Part shown: one piece after another, positions 45,031-55,163 of the stretch | Position numbering within the stretch: the first letter of the stretch is position 1 | Layout: every line of letters begins with the position of its first letter | Source: Clostridia bacterium | GTDB lineage: Bacteria; Bacillota; Clostridia; Lachnospirales; Lachnospiraceae | Direction: 5' to 3' | Length of the DNA: 64,000 bases | Assembly: GCA_910574255.1 (NCBI GenBank) | Contig: CAJTAK010000018.1 | Span: forward strand, 31,341 to 95,340 | Notes under the pieces: generated by a model | The model's input: only the letters and a program-made list of their open reading frames with translations | What the model was told of the DNA's origin: nothing | Databases searched by the model: none | Translations under genes and position numbers: made by a program

Positions 45031-45707
45031 ATCAGGAGACCTATCCGTCAGAGTTTTTTGAGGGCTTATTTACGAAAAGCAGCCAGATAGAGGTTCTTAC
45101 GGCAGGGGAAGCCGATTTTCCCACAGGAGAGGTGGTGATTGCGGACCCCCTTGCATATCTGGGAACTAAATATGAAACGGTTCTGGATAAGAGAATTCCG
45201 GCAGGCAGCTATCCCGTAGAGCTTGCTGTCTGCCCCTCTACGGTGGCAGGTTTAAGGATTGTGGCGGCAAGGCTTCGGATCAGCGACAAGGCGGCTGTCC
45301 GGTATGAGATAGCCATGCCGAAAGGAAAGAAGATAGAAGATCTGGGCAAACTGGGGGTTTGGACCTTTTTCGGCGTGGATACCGGGCTTGCCTGCTTTGC
45401 GGACAGCAGGACCGCAGAGGAAAACCGTCTGTTTTTTGAAAACTGGCAGAGAGAAAATCCGGGAAAGAATAAATATGTGGATTATTTTGCAGCCCTTTTT
45501 CAGAAAAGCTATGAGAAGCAGCCAAAGTATCAAAATCCGGGCGTAAGCTTTCTGGAGTGGCAGGTGCCAAAGACGGATCACAGGACAGTTCTTTTTTCAA
45601 GCGGCATGGGAGACGGCATGTACAGCGGATACTGGGCCCTGGATGCACAGGGGGAGGTTGTTTCTCTCATAGTTCCCTTTATGAATCCGGAATATTTTTA
45701 CATTTAA
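45031..45707 (+). pseudogene. DUF4241 domain, start lost by frameshift
   Basis: The frame is open from about 45014 (KFLNQETYPSEFFEGLF) to 45707 and encodes a DUF4241 immunity-type domain: DFPTGEVVIADPLAYLG, RIPAGSYPVELAV and SGMGDGMYSGYWALD. There is no ATG, GTG or TTG in frame before 45129, inside the domain. A single-base change in the A run near 45017 would fuse it to the DUF2185 protein. It may be a broken fusion, or expressed by frameshifting; both are untested. Confidence 0.55.
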
Positions 45708-45844
45708 ATTTGTGTATGCCGTTATTGAAAGTTTAGGTTAGCAAAAAATAGTGTAAAATACCATTCTGACAGGAAAAATGAATGTTATATCACATGAAAA
45801 AAAGCCATGTCATGCAAAGAATAATTTCGTATTAAGATAGATGA

Positions 45845-45885
45845 AAGCCCTTGTACTTATGAAAAGTAAGTATAAGGGTTTTTTC
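45845..45885 (+). terminator. Intrinsic terminator
   Basis: CCCTTGTACTTA pairs with TAAGTATAAGGG and is followed by six T. It ends the immunity gene transcript. Confidence 0.85.
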
Positions 45886-45921
45886 TAAATCATCATAGTG
45901 GTCAAATATTCTTCCCAAATT

Positions 45922-45964
45922 GCAAGGTTATCGCAAGGTCAATGTAAGGTTGGCGTGATAGAAT
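45922..45964 (+). promoter_or_regulatory. Three 11-bp phased repeats and -10 of a lost operon
   Basis: GCAAGGT, GCAAGGT and GTAAGGT begin at 45922, 45933 and 45944, 11 bases apart, ahead of TAGAAT (45959-45964). Such direct repeats are typical for OmpR/VanR-type response regulators at efflux or antibiotic-response operons. The gene behind it is cut after 17 codons. Confidence 0.6.
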
Positions 45965-45990
45965 AGCAGACATGAAAAGGAGGTTTTCAC

Positions 45991-46044
45991 ATGAAGAAAA
46001 AAATTTTGTTTGGAATTGGCGCTGTTGTTATAGCGGCTGTTTAA
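45991..46044 (+). pseudogene. Truncated start of a membrane adaptor or lipoprotein gene
   Basis: AAGGAGG then ATG opens MKKKILFGIGAVVIAAV and stops at codon 18. The peptide looks like the anchor helix of HlyD/MacA-type efflux adaptors. The rest of the gene is absent, so this is the stub left by a deletion. Confidence 0.5.
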
Positions 46045-46087
46045 GACCGATTTTTCCAACAATCCGAATTAAGAAATCCGTCAAGCT

Positions 46088-46763
46088 TCAATTAGAAATC
46101 GTATCTTCAAAAAGAGAATCAAACACCTTTTTTGTTTCTTCACTCATTTTGCGGGCAAAGCCTGACAGAGACATTGTTGTCAATTCTCCCTTGGCAATTA
46201 AGCTTCAGCGGATTTTGCTTTGACTTACTGGGGCCGAAAAGAAGAGTGGGAATCATCTCCTTGGGAATGGGCCTTGGCTGTATGGACGAGCCATTGCTTC
46301 CGGACGCAGCCGTTTCCGAGCAACAGTTGAAAGGCTCCTGATGACACAGATGAGGAACCGGAGTTCGTTCAGCCAGGTATGCAGCCTTATTTATTTCCGG
46401 GGGAAGTTCATCAAAATGATCAAAACAATTTCCATTTGCCACACGGAAGATGGGAGCGCCATTGCGATAGGGGATCTCCTTACATGCAGCGTCTTTAGGA
46501 ATCAGGGCGGCCCATCGCTCTCCGGTTTCACGCAATAGGTAGTCAAATGCACTTTCCACTTTTTCCACCGGAAGGCGTGCCATAATAGATAAGGTTCCTT
46601 TTTCCAGGGTTACGGGATAGATAACATCTCCTGCCTTTATTTTTGCAATGGAGGGCATTTTCGTATGAATGCTTCCCAATACCACCCGGATAGGGCCGGT
46701 ATCCTTTGCTTTCTTCAGCTTTGCGATTTGCTCCTTTGGCCAATAAACAATGTATCCTGCCAT
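46088..46763 (-). pseudogene. Immunity-locus hypothetical protein with C-terminal frameshift
   Basis: The long frame (46140-46763) encodes 207 residues beginning MAGYIVYWPKEQIAKLKK, family not recognised. Its last 18 residues look wrong. Shifting frame at about 46203 gives an orderly tail, TTMSLSGFARKMSEETKK, ending at 46088. One extra base in the CTTAATT stretch would explain this. The gene shares its promoter region with the LRR/DUF1963 gene at 62324, suggesting a related immunity function. Confidence 0.5.
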
Positions 46764-46849
46764 GGGTTCTCCTTTATCAATTTTTCGAATAGCGAAAATT
46801 CTTTCATATTCTAATTTTTTTCTCCATAAAACTTGCGGTTTTCCTTGTC

Positions 46850-46878
46850 ATTATAATCCGTTTTTGCAAGGAGTGCAA
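46850..46878 (-). promoter_or_regulatory. Promoter shared in sequence with the one at 63579
   Basis: On the minus strand -35 TTGCAC (46873-46878), 17-base spacer, -10 TATAAT (46850-46855). The surrounding 200 bases (about 46835-47020) are about 70 percent identical to 63560-63760, which also has this promoter. A facing -10-like TATAAT lies near 47003 in both copies. Confidence 0.65.
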
Positions 46879-47297
46879 TTACCTAAAGACAGTAAATTTG
46901 CATCTTCGATCAGTACACGCATCAGGTTGTTTTACCATTGAGAAAAGCTTAACGGGAACAGGCAATGTGTTCGGCATAGTTCTTCTCAAAAATCAATGGA
47001 TATAGTATAATAAACTTGGATTCAATAGGTATGAGAAACCGGGTTTTATTGGAAAAGAATTTATAAAATAACGAGCCAAATGAACCACAAGAGGTTAACA
47101 CTCTGTAGATTCGGTTGTATTTATAGGAGAGAATCGGATATAGGGGCAAAGACAGCGGCGAGCCAGTAATCAAAATTATTGAATTATAGTATTCAGCACA
47201 GAGCGAAGCCCTTGCTGCTGAGACTGAAATATTTGCACAAGAGTTTTCAATATGGACTACTGGCTGATATTTTCGTCTAAAAATGGTAAGGAGAGAT

Positions 47298-47666
47298 ATG
47301 AACAGAGTAATTCTTATAATAGTTCTTTTGATTTTTAGCATAAAAGCAACAGGATGTGTGCCAGATAAAAGCGGTACAGCCCTAAGCAAAATGAACAAAG
47401 GCTGTTATGTTGAAATAGATGCTTTATTAGAGATGAATGAAAGTAACTGCACATCTGAAAATGACAGGATTGACGATACGCAAGTCAAAGAACGCCATAT
47501 TTATAACGAGAATAATCCGGACAAGAATTTGTTTTTACAGTTTCTCCATGATGAAATTCCGATCACTCATTATCCTTATGAATGGATAGAAGGAACAACT
47601 ATTTATCCGCTTTTGTGGAAATGGACACCATACATTCGTCAAGAGAGTCAAAAAAGACACTGCTGA
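47298..47666 (+). pseudogene. Small lipoprotein, C-terminus replaced by IS30 fragment
   Basis: MNRVILIIVLLIFSIKATGC is a lipoprotein signal (lipobox ATGC) with GGAGAG upstream. About 100 residues follow, with no recognised domain. From about residue 103 (base 47608) the sequence is IS30 transposase DNA in the wrong frame, so the original C-terminus is lost. Confidence 0.5.
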
Positions 47667-48170
47667 CTTTGTTCTTTACAAAAGAAAAGCTGTTCCTGGC
47701 CTTTCTTATGAACCGTTGTACGAAAGGCGTCGTGCGTCTTGTATTTGACCGTCTGGAAAAGCGTATGGGTACTTATGGGTTTGCTTCTGTCTTTGAATAT
47801 ATATTGACTGACCGAGGCTCGGAATTGGTGCCCCTGAGGCTTTGGAAACAGGGGTGAACGGAATTCAGCGTTCTAGCATCTATTACTGTGACCCTATGCA
47901 GAGCGGACAGAAAGGCGGCTAGAGCAGGCGCATACGCTGTTAAGGATGATCCTTCCAAAAGGAACCAGCTTCGAATTCCTAACGCAATGGGATATAAACC
48001 TGATTATAAACTATATCAACTCGACGCCGAGAGAGTGCCTTGGGGGCAAAATCCCATATGGCGTTGCACTCGAAACGGTGGGAGAGGATATGCTAAGCGC
48101 ATTTCAGCTTAGGCCGATTCCCTCGGACGAGGTAAACCTGACACTTAAGCTGATCCGCTTTAACCACTAA
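47608..48170 (+). mobile_element. IS30-family transposase fragment, inactive
   Basis: Pieces of an IS30-type DDE transposase appear in three frames: KKTLLTLFFTKEKLFLAFL and LTDRGSE (second Asp); then PEALETGVNGIQRSSIYYCD; then TPRECLGGKIPYGVALE and NLTLKLIRFNH at the end. The N-terminal DNA-binding part is missing, and there are at least two frameshifts and a stop. It cut into the lipoprotein gene upstream. Confidence 0.8.
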
Positions 48171-48870
48171 TCAACGAATCGAAATCTGCTGTCAGACTGG
48201 AAGTAAACTTTTCATATTTTGAGAATGTGACTGGTGGAATTGTGGAATTCAGTCCCGCACACTGCCTTCCAGCGGTCCGTTTCACATGCACAGAAAAAGA
48301 GCATGTATTCTTTTGTTCCTAAGATAGTAGTGTTCATATTTATCAACGCCTGTATTGAAGAATCAATATAGCCAAGAATATAATTATTGTTATAAAAGTC
48401 ACGATTGAGAAATTGCATAGCAGTCCATCCTTTCTAAAAAATCAGCTCAATTATATAGTGAAATATAGTAAATATCAAGATGAAATTATCAAAAGGAGCG
48501 GAAACGCCCATAATAAACTGCCAGAAATGGCGCAAGTTTTTTGTGCAGTCGAAAATGTATTGGCTATGAATTTACGTTCCCGCATGTGTTAGTTGTTGTT
48601 TATTTTGCTAAAGTTTGTGCTTACCAGCCCAAACCTTAGAAAATAACCAACAACAAGTCTACGCCCTTTATATCTTCCCAATGGAAGCAAAGTCAAAAAA
48701 TATTCTCTTTTATTTTTGTTTCCTGCTTACAGCGGAAACATTGTAAGAGCAGTAGAACTATGAAAAATTTATAAAAAATCCACAGATGATGCTTATATAC
48801 ACCACATTTAAAACCGGGATTAGCTAGAATAGCACTACATAAATCTTAGGATCAGGCAGGAAAAAATTAT
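48171..48870. other. 700-base gap with one doubtful small ORF and an inverted repeat
   Basis: A 68-residue minus-strand frame (48212-48418) has AAAGGA 9 bases before its ATG but matches no family. At 48592-48653 TTGTTGTTTATTTTGCTAA pairs imperfectly with TTAGAAAATAACCAACAA. Nothing else was recognised. Confidence 0.4.
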
Positions 48871-49113
48871 ATGCAAGCAATTGGGGCTATACAAAAGCGA
48901 ATCTTGGAGTTATGCGATGAACGTGGAATTACACCAAACCGTCTGGCCACTATTTCGGGAATATCAAGAGCAACAGTCAGAAATATTTTGAATGGAAGAA
49001 GTAAGAATCCTGGTGCAATTACATTGATAAAATTATGTGATGGTCTGGGAATAACCATTTTCGATTTCTTTAATACGGATACTTTTCGTAATCTTGAGCA
49101 AGAAATACAGTAA
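48871..49113 (+). CDS. XRE-family transcriptional regulator
   Basis: An 80-residue helix-turn-helix protein (KRILELCDERGITPNRLATIS, GISRATVRNILNGRSKNPG, LIKLCDGLGITIFDFF), a compact single-domain repressor type. It is followed after 22 bases by an ECF sigma factor gene, so it may control that unit. Confidence 0.8.
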   Translation: MQAIGAIQKRILELCDERGITPNRLATISGISRATVRNILNGRSKNPGAITLIKLCDGLGITIFDFFNTDTFRNLEQEIQ

Positions 49114-49135
49114 ATTTTGTAAGGATTGAGTAAAG

Positions 49136-49666
49136 ATGACAAAAGAGAAAGCAGAAAAGTTGATGGTTAAAATCCAGAATGAGATGTATTTTGAGATTAG
49201 CAATTATGTTTTTGCTTCCTGTAGAAACATGGAGCTGACAAAGGATATTACTCAGGAAGTATTTTATGAGGTCTGTTGCCATATAGAGCAGATAGCAAAG
49301 CATGAGAATTATCGTGGATGGGTGTATGAGGCGGCGAAACGGGTTATCAAAAGGGTTACGGTGAATGAAATAAAGATACGGGTAAAGCAGGCTCCGTTAG
49401 ATGCCACAACAGAAGAAGAATTACTGACAGAAGATTTTCACGAATTTCTTGTGTTGGATGAGTTTAGCCATATTGTGAGCAAGGAAGGGTTAGAAATATT
49501 AAAACAGTATTATCATTACCGCAGGTCGATATCAGAGATTGCAGAGATGTTCGGAAAGAGTGAAGCTGCCTGCAAAATGCTTCTTTCCAGGCTCAGAAAA
49601 GAAATCAAGGATTACATGGCGTTGCAGAAAATTAAAATGGAGAATATGGATGACAGAGAAAAATGA
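49136..49666 (+). CDS. ECF-type RNA polymerase sigma factor
   Basis: A 176-residue sigma-70-like factor: region 2 (DITQEVFYEVCCHIEQIAKHENYRGWVYEAAKR, about residues 38-72) and region 4 (QYYHYRRSISEIAEMFGKSEAACKMLLSRLRKEI, about 125-158). It overlaps the next gene by 17 bases. That gene encodes a membrane anti-sigma-like protein, the usual pairing. Confidence 0.85.
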   Translation: MTKEKAEKLMVKIQNEMYFEISNYVFASCRNMELTKDITQEVFYEVCCHIEQIAKHENYRGWVYEAAKRVIKRVTVNEIKIRVKQAPLDATTEEELLTEDFHEFLVLDEFSHIVSKEGLEILKQYYHYRRSISEIAEMFGKSEAACKMLLSRLRKEIKDYMALQKIKMENMDDREK

Positions 49667-50480
49667 AAAATTAATACAGGAGTTGCGCCAGGAAATGGAA
49701 TCAGAGCTTGAAAAGAGTGCAGAGGAAATGGATACCTACAAAATACGGGATATTGTCCAGCTTTTGGAACGCCTGGAGCAATGGGAACCGTTTCCGAAAG
49801 ACATGGAAAAAGAGAGGTTCTTTGAAGAATTTGATAAAAAATATGGAATGGATTTGTCCGAAGCGAGAGCTGCTGCAAATGGGACAAAGAAAGTAAAACA
49901 AAGTGCGTGGAAGCGGAAAACAGCAACAGCTGTAGCAGGACTGGTTCTGTCTGTGGGAGTTTGTAATGTGGTGACGGTTTCAGCAGTAGATAAATCTCTT
50001 TGGCAGTTGGTGCGTGAGAATTCGCATATGGCTTATTTTCATGTGATTGGTAAAAATGATGGAATTGATAAGGAAGAAGAACCTTTAAATGCACAATATG
50101 AGCAATATGATAATTGGGATGCATTAAAAAAATCCGTAGAAAAATCAATACTATCGCCAGAGTATATTCCAGAGGGATTAACACTGGAAGGACTTGAAAA
50201 AATGACATTGGAAGGCTATGTGGCAGTGATGGCAAATTATCGAGGAGAAGAATTTTATTTGAATTTTTCCCTTAAATACTATGATGAAGTAGGCACATAT
50301 GGGAATAGTATTGAAGGAAAAAAAGCAGTTGGAGAATATATAACAATTGGTGGTCGAGAGATACAAATAAGAGAAAGTGAAGAAATTAATTTATCATTCA
50401 CTGATAATGATATATTTTATTCAATTAATACAGATATGGAAATAGAAGAAATAGAAAAATTTATAGAAGGTTTAAAATAA
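49650..50480 (+). CDS. Membrane anti-sigma factor-like protein with DUF4367-type tail
   Basis: A 276-residue protein: an N-terminal cytosolic helical part (about 1-90), one membrane helix (TAVAGLVLSVGVCNVVTV, about 95-113) and an extracellular domain ending in SINTDMEIEEIEKFIEGLK, resembling DUF4367. That architecture fits a sensor that holds the upstream ECF sigma factor. The ATG at 49650 is chosen because a longer frame would run through the sigma gene. Confidence 0.7.
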   Translation: MTEKNEKLIQELRQEMESELEKSAEEMDTYKIRDIVQLLERLEQWEPFPKDMEKERFFEEFDKKYGMDLSEARAAANGTKKVKQSAWKRKTATAVAGLVLSVGVCNVVTVSAVDKSLWQLVRENSHMAYFHVIGKNDGIDKEEEPLNAQYEQYDNWDALKKSVEKSILSPEYIPEGLTLEGLEKMTLEGYVAVMANYRGEEFYLNFSLKYYDEVGTYGNSIEGKKAVGEYITIGGREIQIRESEEINLSFTDNDIFYSINTDMEIEEIEKFIEGLK

Positions 50481-50589
50481 TTTATTGGTAAATGTTTAAA
50501 TGGAGCTATTACGTATGTTGAAGATATTCAGCACAGTATAGCTCTATTTTTTGGCTCTTTTATAAAGATATACAGCACTTTACAACTTT

Positions 50590-51765
50590 TTATAGATAGC
50601 CGCAATTGCGCATAAGCTCCTGAAAAGCCGTTTTTAATGATGAGTATTTTTTAATGGTTTCGATGGTCTGCCCCAAACTGTGAATTATTATGTTCATGCG
50701 AATCTTTTCTCCCAGCTGATAACGGATTTCCTGCGGGCTTTGGCCCTGGTACTTCTGGAATTCCTTACTATAGTATGGCAGCACCCGCACAGCTGCATAA
50801 CTGATGCAAATCAGGTTGGAAAGCCTTTCAATCCCCTGCACGGAACGAACCATGTAATCACGGAATGACCAAAATGTTTTTGTCTCATAATAACTGATTT
50901 CTATATTCCATCGCAGCGAGAACAGACCCAGCGGCAGCATGCCCCAGGTGTTGTACCTGCAGATTTTTTCTTCTGCCTGTTTTTCCGGTTCAACAGCTAT
51001 ATCTTCTGGCGCCGCTGTGCATAGGAACAGACGGAAACTGCCAGGCTTTCCAGGATCAGTGGCTGTCACGCAGGCATATACGGTACGGCCTTTCCACAGG
51101 TTTGTAATGACCTTGCGGCATCCCATGTAATAAGACGCACCTTCTGGTTTGTTCAAAGTGATGGCCGAAAGCTCCAGCCGGCAGCCGTGGGTCCGTGGAC
51201 GTCCACGCCTGCCTGTCCTTTCACCAGGGAGGTCATAGAGTACGGTATCTGACCTCGCACAGCAGATCATCTCCAGATTTTCGAATTCTGATACAAGCCC
51301 GGTGACGGGCTTCTTGGGATACCAGCTGTCGCACAAAAGAATGACCTGCCTGCAGGAGGAAAGTTCCGCCATAACGGAACATACCATGTCTGCAGCAAGC
51401 TCCAGTTTGGAAAGTTCCTTCGTCCACAGGCGGTAGCCGAGGGGAACGGAGAGGTAAGTGATTCCATCCGCTGACTTAAGTGGGCACATGGAGCATGAGA
51501 CTGACGAAGCAGTGCCCCTTAAGGTAATTGGAGCCGTTATGGGCGGCATGGTCAAACAAGTTTGAATGGGCCTGAAATTTCGTACCGTATTTTTCCACTA
51601 AGGTATCATCAATGGAGAGGAACACGGCGGAATCCCTCAGGGAAATGGGTATACAGCTTAAGACAAGCCTGGCGGTTATAGCTGTCCATCTGAGGTGGTC
51701 AAAAGCAGCATAGCTGAGCGTATAGTAAAAGGAATTCAGCGACTTGCCAGTAAGCCTTGAAATTA
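50590..51765 (-). mobile_element. IS4/IS701-type DDE transposase, broken
   Basis: The main frame (50590-51485) has LLCDSWYPKKPV with the catalytic Asp, VLYDLPGERTGRRGRPRTHG and a C-terminal RWNIEISYYETKTFW with the catalytic Glu. The N-terminal third continues upstream in another frame (TGKSLNSFYYTLSYAAFDHL, VFLSIDDTLVEKYGTKFQAH) to about 51765. The break is near 51485. The very start is also missing. No clear terminal repeats were found. It separates the sigma-factor genes from the lanthipeptide region. Confidence 0.8.
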
Positions 51766-52029
51766 TATGCAGCCATGCAAACTAAAAGTATGGTTTCTGT
51801 TGTAAAATAAGCGTGACATACAATCTCCTGTTTTTGTAAAGATTTGTTAGCGCTTATACTATACAACAAATAGAGTAGATTGTATGTTTTTTATTGCTTA
51901 AAATGAAAAAACTTGTAAAGTGCTGTAAAGATATACAAAAAAATAAAAAAATAGAAAAATTTTGTTACCTTTTGAGCAATTTTAGTGATGTTATTTATGA
52001 AAGGATAAATAAAGGAGGGAATGTAAAAA

Positions 52030-52518
52030 ATGAAATATTTAAAAAGGGTAATGGTAATAATACTTGTTTGTGCGTTGATGCCCATAAAAGTTTGGGCTGC
52101 TGAATCTACAGAAAGTCCGGAAATAGTTAGAATGACTGAAGAAGAGGCAGAAAACTATTGGGAGATTTATTATCCGGATGATGGTATTGCTATGTATGGC
52201 ACATTTACTGATGCTGGAATGGGGCTTCAAAAAAGTGGAAGTAGGTTGTTGATTTTATATACCGTAAGCACTGGTGAAATTGCCAGTGAGATTGGAACAA
52301 AGAACATTATCTTGGAAGTAAAAAGCGGACTGATATGGATTCCAATAAAAATAGCGGAAAAAGATTATAGAACAAATGCTAGTAATTTCACAGGAGGATT
52401 CTATTACAATAATCCAACCAGTGGAAGCACCTATCGTGTATCTGGAATCCATTACGCAATCATTAATGGAAAAGAATATACTGTGTTGGTTGATTCCGGT
52501 AGCTTGACATTCCAATAA
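52030..52518 (+). CDS. Small secreted protein, function unknown
   Basis: A 162-residue protein with a good signal peptide (MKYLKRVMVIILVCALMPIKVWA, cleavage after about 23). The mature part is Thr/Ser/Gly-rich, with two Tyr-rich segments and no Cys, likely beta-rich. AAAGGAGGG lies 10 bases before the ATG. It is AT-rich like the lanthipeptide genes 1.1 kb downstream. No family recognised; membership in that locus is only possible. Confidence 0.65.
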   Translation: MKYLKRVMVIILVCALMPIKVWAAESTESPEIVRMTEEEAENYWEIYYPDDGIAMYGTFTDAGMGLQKSGSRLLILYTVSTGEIASEIGTKNIILEVKSGLIWIPIKIAEKDYRTNASNFTGGFYYNNPTSGSTYRVSGIHYAIINGKEYTVLVDSGSLTFQ

Positions 52519-53667
52519 CCAGAAAAAATACTTGGCAGATAAAAAAGAGGCATCTTATAAGGATGAGCAAAAGTAAAGATTTTTCACCATCATCTTAAGT
52601 TTCCTCGATTGCAGGGATTTTATGGAGATAAAAGCTCCCTCCAAAGTTACTGCCAGAAAGATAAAGGCAATTTATTGATATCGTGCGTACAAAGGAACTG
52701 TTAGCCGGCTATGTTGCTTGCAATGATACAATAGCCACATCCTCGGCTTGGATTTCTGTAACAGGTTTAAGGGAGCATCAAAAAATGAAAGATTTCATTC
52801 ATGCTGTTTCATGTTCAGAAGATATGGATATCGGCTTAGGACTGTTCTATATATAGGGACAGATGCCTAAGTTGGATAGATATCAACATGTAATGGTGCT
52901 GATTTCAGTGAAGAGCAGGAAGCTTATATCCATCAATACATAGAAATTTCAATTTACACAATCACATTTGTAATATGTGTTAGAAACAAAGCGGTTTCTA
53001 TTAATATTACAGAATGCGCTGGGATGCGAAAAAACTATATGGTTGAATGGACATTCATGAAAACAACATTGTCTATATGATACAGCAGCTTTTCAACAGA
53101 ATTTACTCCAATGGAATATGGGAGATTAAGTATATCCTAGAGGGGCCATATCTGGGTGAAATAGATATGTTTTACTTCTTGAAAGGAATGGAATATAAGG
53201 GAAGTTTTTCTTGAGTTGGGGGGAACTGACAAATATCCCTGACTATGCTGTTTAACTATGCAGTAGGAAAGATAGAGCAAGGCCGTACTCAGAATTTCGT
53301 CAAGGGGATTATGCTTTATATTTTAATGGCAAAGAGGCGGAAGTTACAAGTGTTTCTTATAAGATATCGGAAACCTGTTTCGGTGGGAGGTAGAAACTTA
53401 TATTTTAGAAAATTAAAAAATACTATATCTACTTTATTTTAAAGACAACAATGGGAATATTAATGTAAAAGTATTATACAACAAGTAAATTTTTAAAACA
53501 TATATATATTTTGAAATATTCTTAAGATACTCAAACTTCGTACATAGATTTTAACTATGCACCTGGTGAGTAGGTAGTGAAATCAAATTCGAAGTCTGAG
53601 ATATATATTTTTTACAATATCTGTATGACATGGTAGGCAGAAAGTATATTTGGAGGTTAAATGTAAA
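52519..53667. other. 1.1-kb decayed region upstream of the lanthipeptide precursor
   Basis: No intact gene. Short stop-interrupted frames (near 52680-52855, 53060-53230 and 53245-53442) look like gene remnants, but I cannot name them. The last 200 bases must carry the precursor promoter; I see no consensus -35/-10 pair. Confidence 0.5.
53526..53604. repeat. Inverted repeat in the precursor leader region
   Basis: GATACTCAAACTTCG (53526-53540) and CGAAGTCTGAGATAT (53590-53604) are near-complementary. The loop contains CATAG/CTATG (53543-53559). It lies 64 bases before the precursor start and could be a regulator site or a leader RNA structure. Confidence 0.45.
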
Positions 53668-53838
53668 ATGGGAAATTATGATATTGAGGATTTGAACGAA
53701 ATAGCAAAAATTGGTGGGAATGATGAGAATGGTGATAACGCCACATCGACGTGGCTTACTATACCTTTCAGTATAAGTATGACAGCAACCGTAAGTTGTA
53801 TGATTACGGTTAGTGTTGAAGAGTCGATTTGCTGTTAA
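53668..53838 (+). CDS. lanA: Class II lanthipeptide precursor
   Basis: A 56-residue peptide. The leader MGNYDIEDLNEIAKIGG is acidic and helical with a double-Gly site. NDENGDNA follows, then a core of about 31 residues starting TSTWLTIPFS, passing TATVSCMITVS and ending EESICC. The core has 12 Ser/Thr and 3 Cys, so at most three lanthionine bridges with many Ser/Thr left over. GGAGG lies 11 bases before the ATG. LanM, a flavin reductase and an exporter follow 1.3 kb downstream. The exact first core residue is uncertain, since a second protease may trim NDENGDNA. Confidence 0.82.
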   Translation: MGNYDIEDLNEIAKIGGNDENGDNATSTWLTIPFSISMTATVSCMITVSVEESICC

Positions 53839-55163
53839 GGCAATTATAAGCTAAAAAAATAAATACTAAAATATATAAAGCAAGTTAGATTAGAATGTGA
53901 AAAATTCAATCTAGAATTTATATTTTGCCTACCTTGTTATATAGATATCACTTTGTTACTTTTATTGATCCTACTGCCGAAAACATATGTTTTCTGATAT
54001 TAACCATACTGGTAACAAAGTCGATAGATTTAATCCGTTTTCTGCACATATGTTTTTGTTTGCTATTGCCACAAAATATCTTAATGCTTTTTATTAGGGC
54101 TGCTTTTATAAATGTTACTGCCAGACTGTCCTTGTAGTTGATTTTTGCAAACCTGAAATCACAGCTGGTCCTTTTATGCATAGATATCATCATGGTTTTA
54201 AAATTTGGAGTAAAATTGAGGGTATATCAAAACTGGTTAACCAGTGTATAATGGCGCAATCCTTGAATAGATGCAGTTTTGCCAGTTTTATTTTGTATGT
54301 ACTGGAACAGAACCAAAACAGGATTTTTTATCTTGCCACCTCTATTGGATAATTTATATAGTAGAAAAAATCCAATCTTGAACTTGTTTCATTTATTGTG
54401 CGTTATGTGATGACGGAATTTTATGCACAAAAAGCAATTATCTTGTGAGACAATTGGTATGTAATGCAGTATATTGTATTAATCAAGGATAAATGTAAAA
54501 CTTTGGATTGATCGACGATGTGAGGTTGTCTCTATTATATGTTGTCTGCCAATAAATAGTTGCTTTTTTCATTATATGTAAAATCGGTGCTTGTTATACA
54601 AGATACCACCACATGCACTAGCAATGATTTTAAGGGCATGAGATTATCGTTTATGCGACATCCAGAGGTAGTAGAGTGGTTCCAGAAGGTAGTTTTTCAA
54701 CATTATATTACCAAGCAAATTTCAGATTTTCTGTGCTTGCGTTGAAAATGAGTCACCAAACCAGATGGGTATAGCACATGCTCTTGCTCATGTATTTATT
54801 CCGATACAAAATTGAAGTGTGCTATTAGGAGCAGAAATCATTCTGGTCATTATGAGCATTTATGGTTTGTAGTCAGAGAGTAATATAAAATACTGGAGAA
54901 TCTTATCAATATTGATGAAGATGTACTAATATTTGGAGGAAAAATTACACAGTGTAGGAATGGAAGTATAAGTGAATTTCGAGTTACCCTCTGTGGGCGG
55001 ATAAGGTGATTGGTATTTTATTATGTTTAGTACGAAACATCGTAACTCGCATAAAATCAAAGACTGCTATTTAATCCAAGATTTAGTTAGTTATGCCTGA
55101 GAAAAATAGCTTAAACCCCAAATTATAAAATAATGTTATACAAAATAACTGAAAGGGAAGAGT
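53839..55163. other. 1.3-kb gap between precursor and LanM, no intact gene
   Basis: Very AT-rich, with several broken frames on both strands (for example 53925-54193 minus and 54590-54745 plus) that look like mobile-element remnants, not identified. I found no second precursor with a double-Gly leader. GAAAGGGAAGAG before 55164 is the LanM ribosome site. Confidence 0.5.

Noticed and set aside
53925..54193. Frames between precursor and LanM as a second precursor or regulator
   Set aside because: No double-Gly leader, no ribosome site and stops in all frames; more like remnants.
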